Shown here piece by piece: positions 6,239 to 6,247 of a stretch of DNA of 6,247 nucleotides; the first letter of the stretch is position 1, and every line of letters starts with the position of its first letter. Where the stretch lies: the NCBI GenBank assembly GCA_025350985.1, contig JANXWU010000256.1, positions 1 through 6,247 of the forward strand, in the 5' to 3' direction. The translations under genes were made by a program, and so were the position numbers. The DNA is from Spartobacteria bacterium (GTDB lineage Bacteria > Verrucomicrobiota > Verrucomicrobiia > Chthoniobacterales > Chthoniobacteraceae). Below the pieces are notes generated by a model. That model made no database searches and was not told the DNA's origin. It worked only from the letters and a program-made list of their open reading frames with translations.

Positions 6239-6247
6239 GAGAAGGGA

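Overview
The window looks like chromosomal DNA from a GC-rich, Gram-negative-type bacterium. It combines an rplI-dnaB pair, a single-chain (alpha2, zinc-ribbon-containing) glycyl-tRNA synthetase, a SanA/YdcF-type envelope protein and a predicted exported lipase. Gene content and style would suit Verrucomicrobiota or a neighbouring phylum. That placement is an inference from the overall look and not from a marker gene. Most of the window is housekeeping DNA. The left ~0.8 kb is accessory in character.

Region by region: (1) 3-554 (+) is the end of a type III-like (beta-class) adenine DNA methyltransferase reading frame. It enters from the left edge and loses family similarity just after the SAM-binding motif I, so I call it a 3'-truncated remnant. 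(2) 548-799 (-) is a small SEC-C zinc-motif protein, convergent with and touching the methyltransferase remnant. (3) 800-949 is a 150-bp divergent intergenic region with inverted repeats and a good sigma70-type promoter (TTGACA, 17-bp spacer, TAAAAA) facing rplI. (4) 950-3707 (+) is a compact operon: rplI (ribosomal protein L9), dnaB (replicative helicase, 3 bp later) and an alpha/beta-hydrolase lipase. The lipase frame runs back without a stop to an ATT codon that overlaps the dnaB stop; reading from there adds a lipoprotein-type signal peptide. (5) 3708-3790 is a convergent intergenic gap with a repeat-like sequence and no clear terminator. (6) 3791-5476 (-) is glyS. (7) 5526-5563 holds a strong intrinsic terminator for minus-strand transcription. 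(8) 5591-6238 (-) is a SanA/DUF218 membrane-anchored protein, whose start lies 9 bases from the window edge.

The L9-DnaB pair links translation and replication as in many bacteria, but the usual partners rpsF, ssb and rpsR are not seen upstream, where the methyltransferase remnant and SEC-C gene lie. The third operon gene and the SanA homologue both act at the cell envelope. I found no CRISPR array, tRNA, rRNA, intact mobile element or clear new defence system. The observation I rate highest is the apparent ATT start of the lipase.
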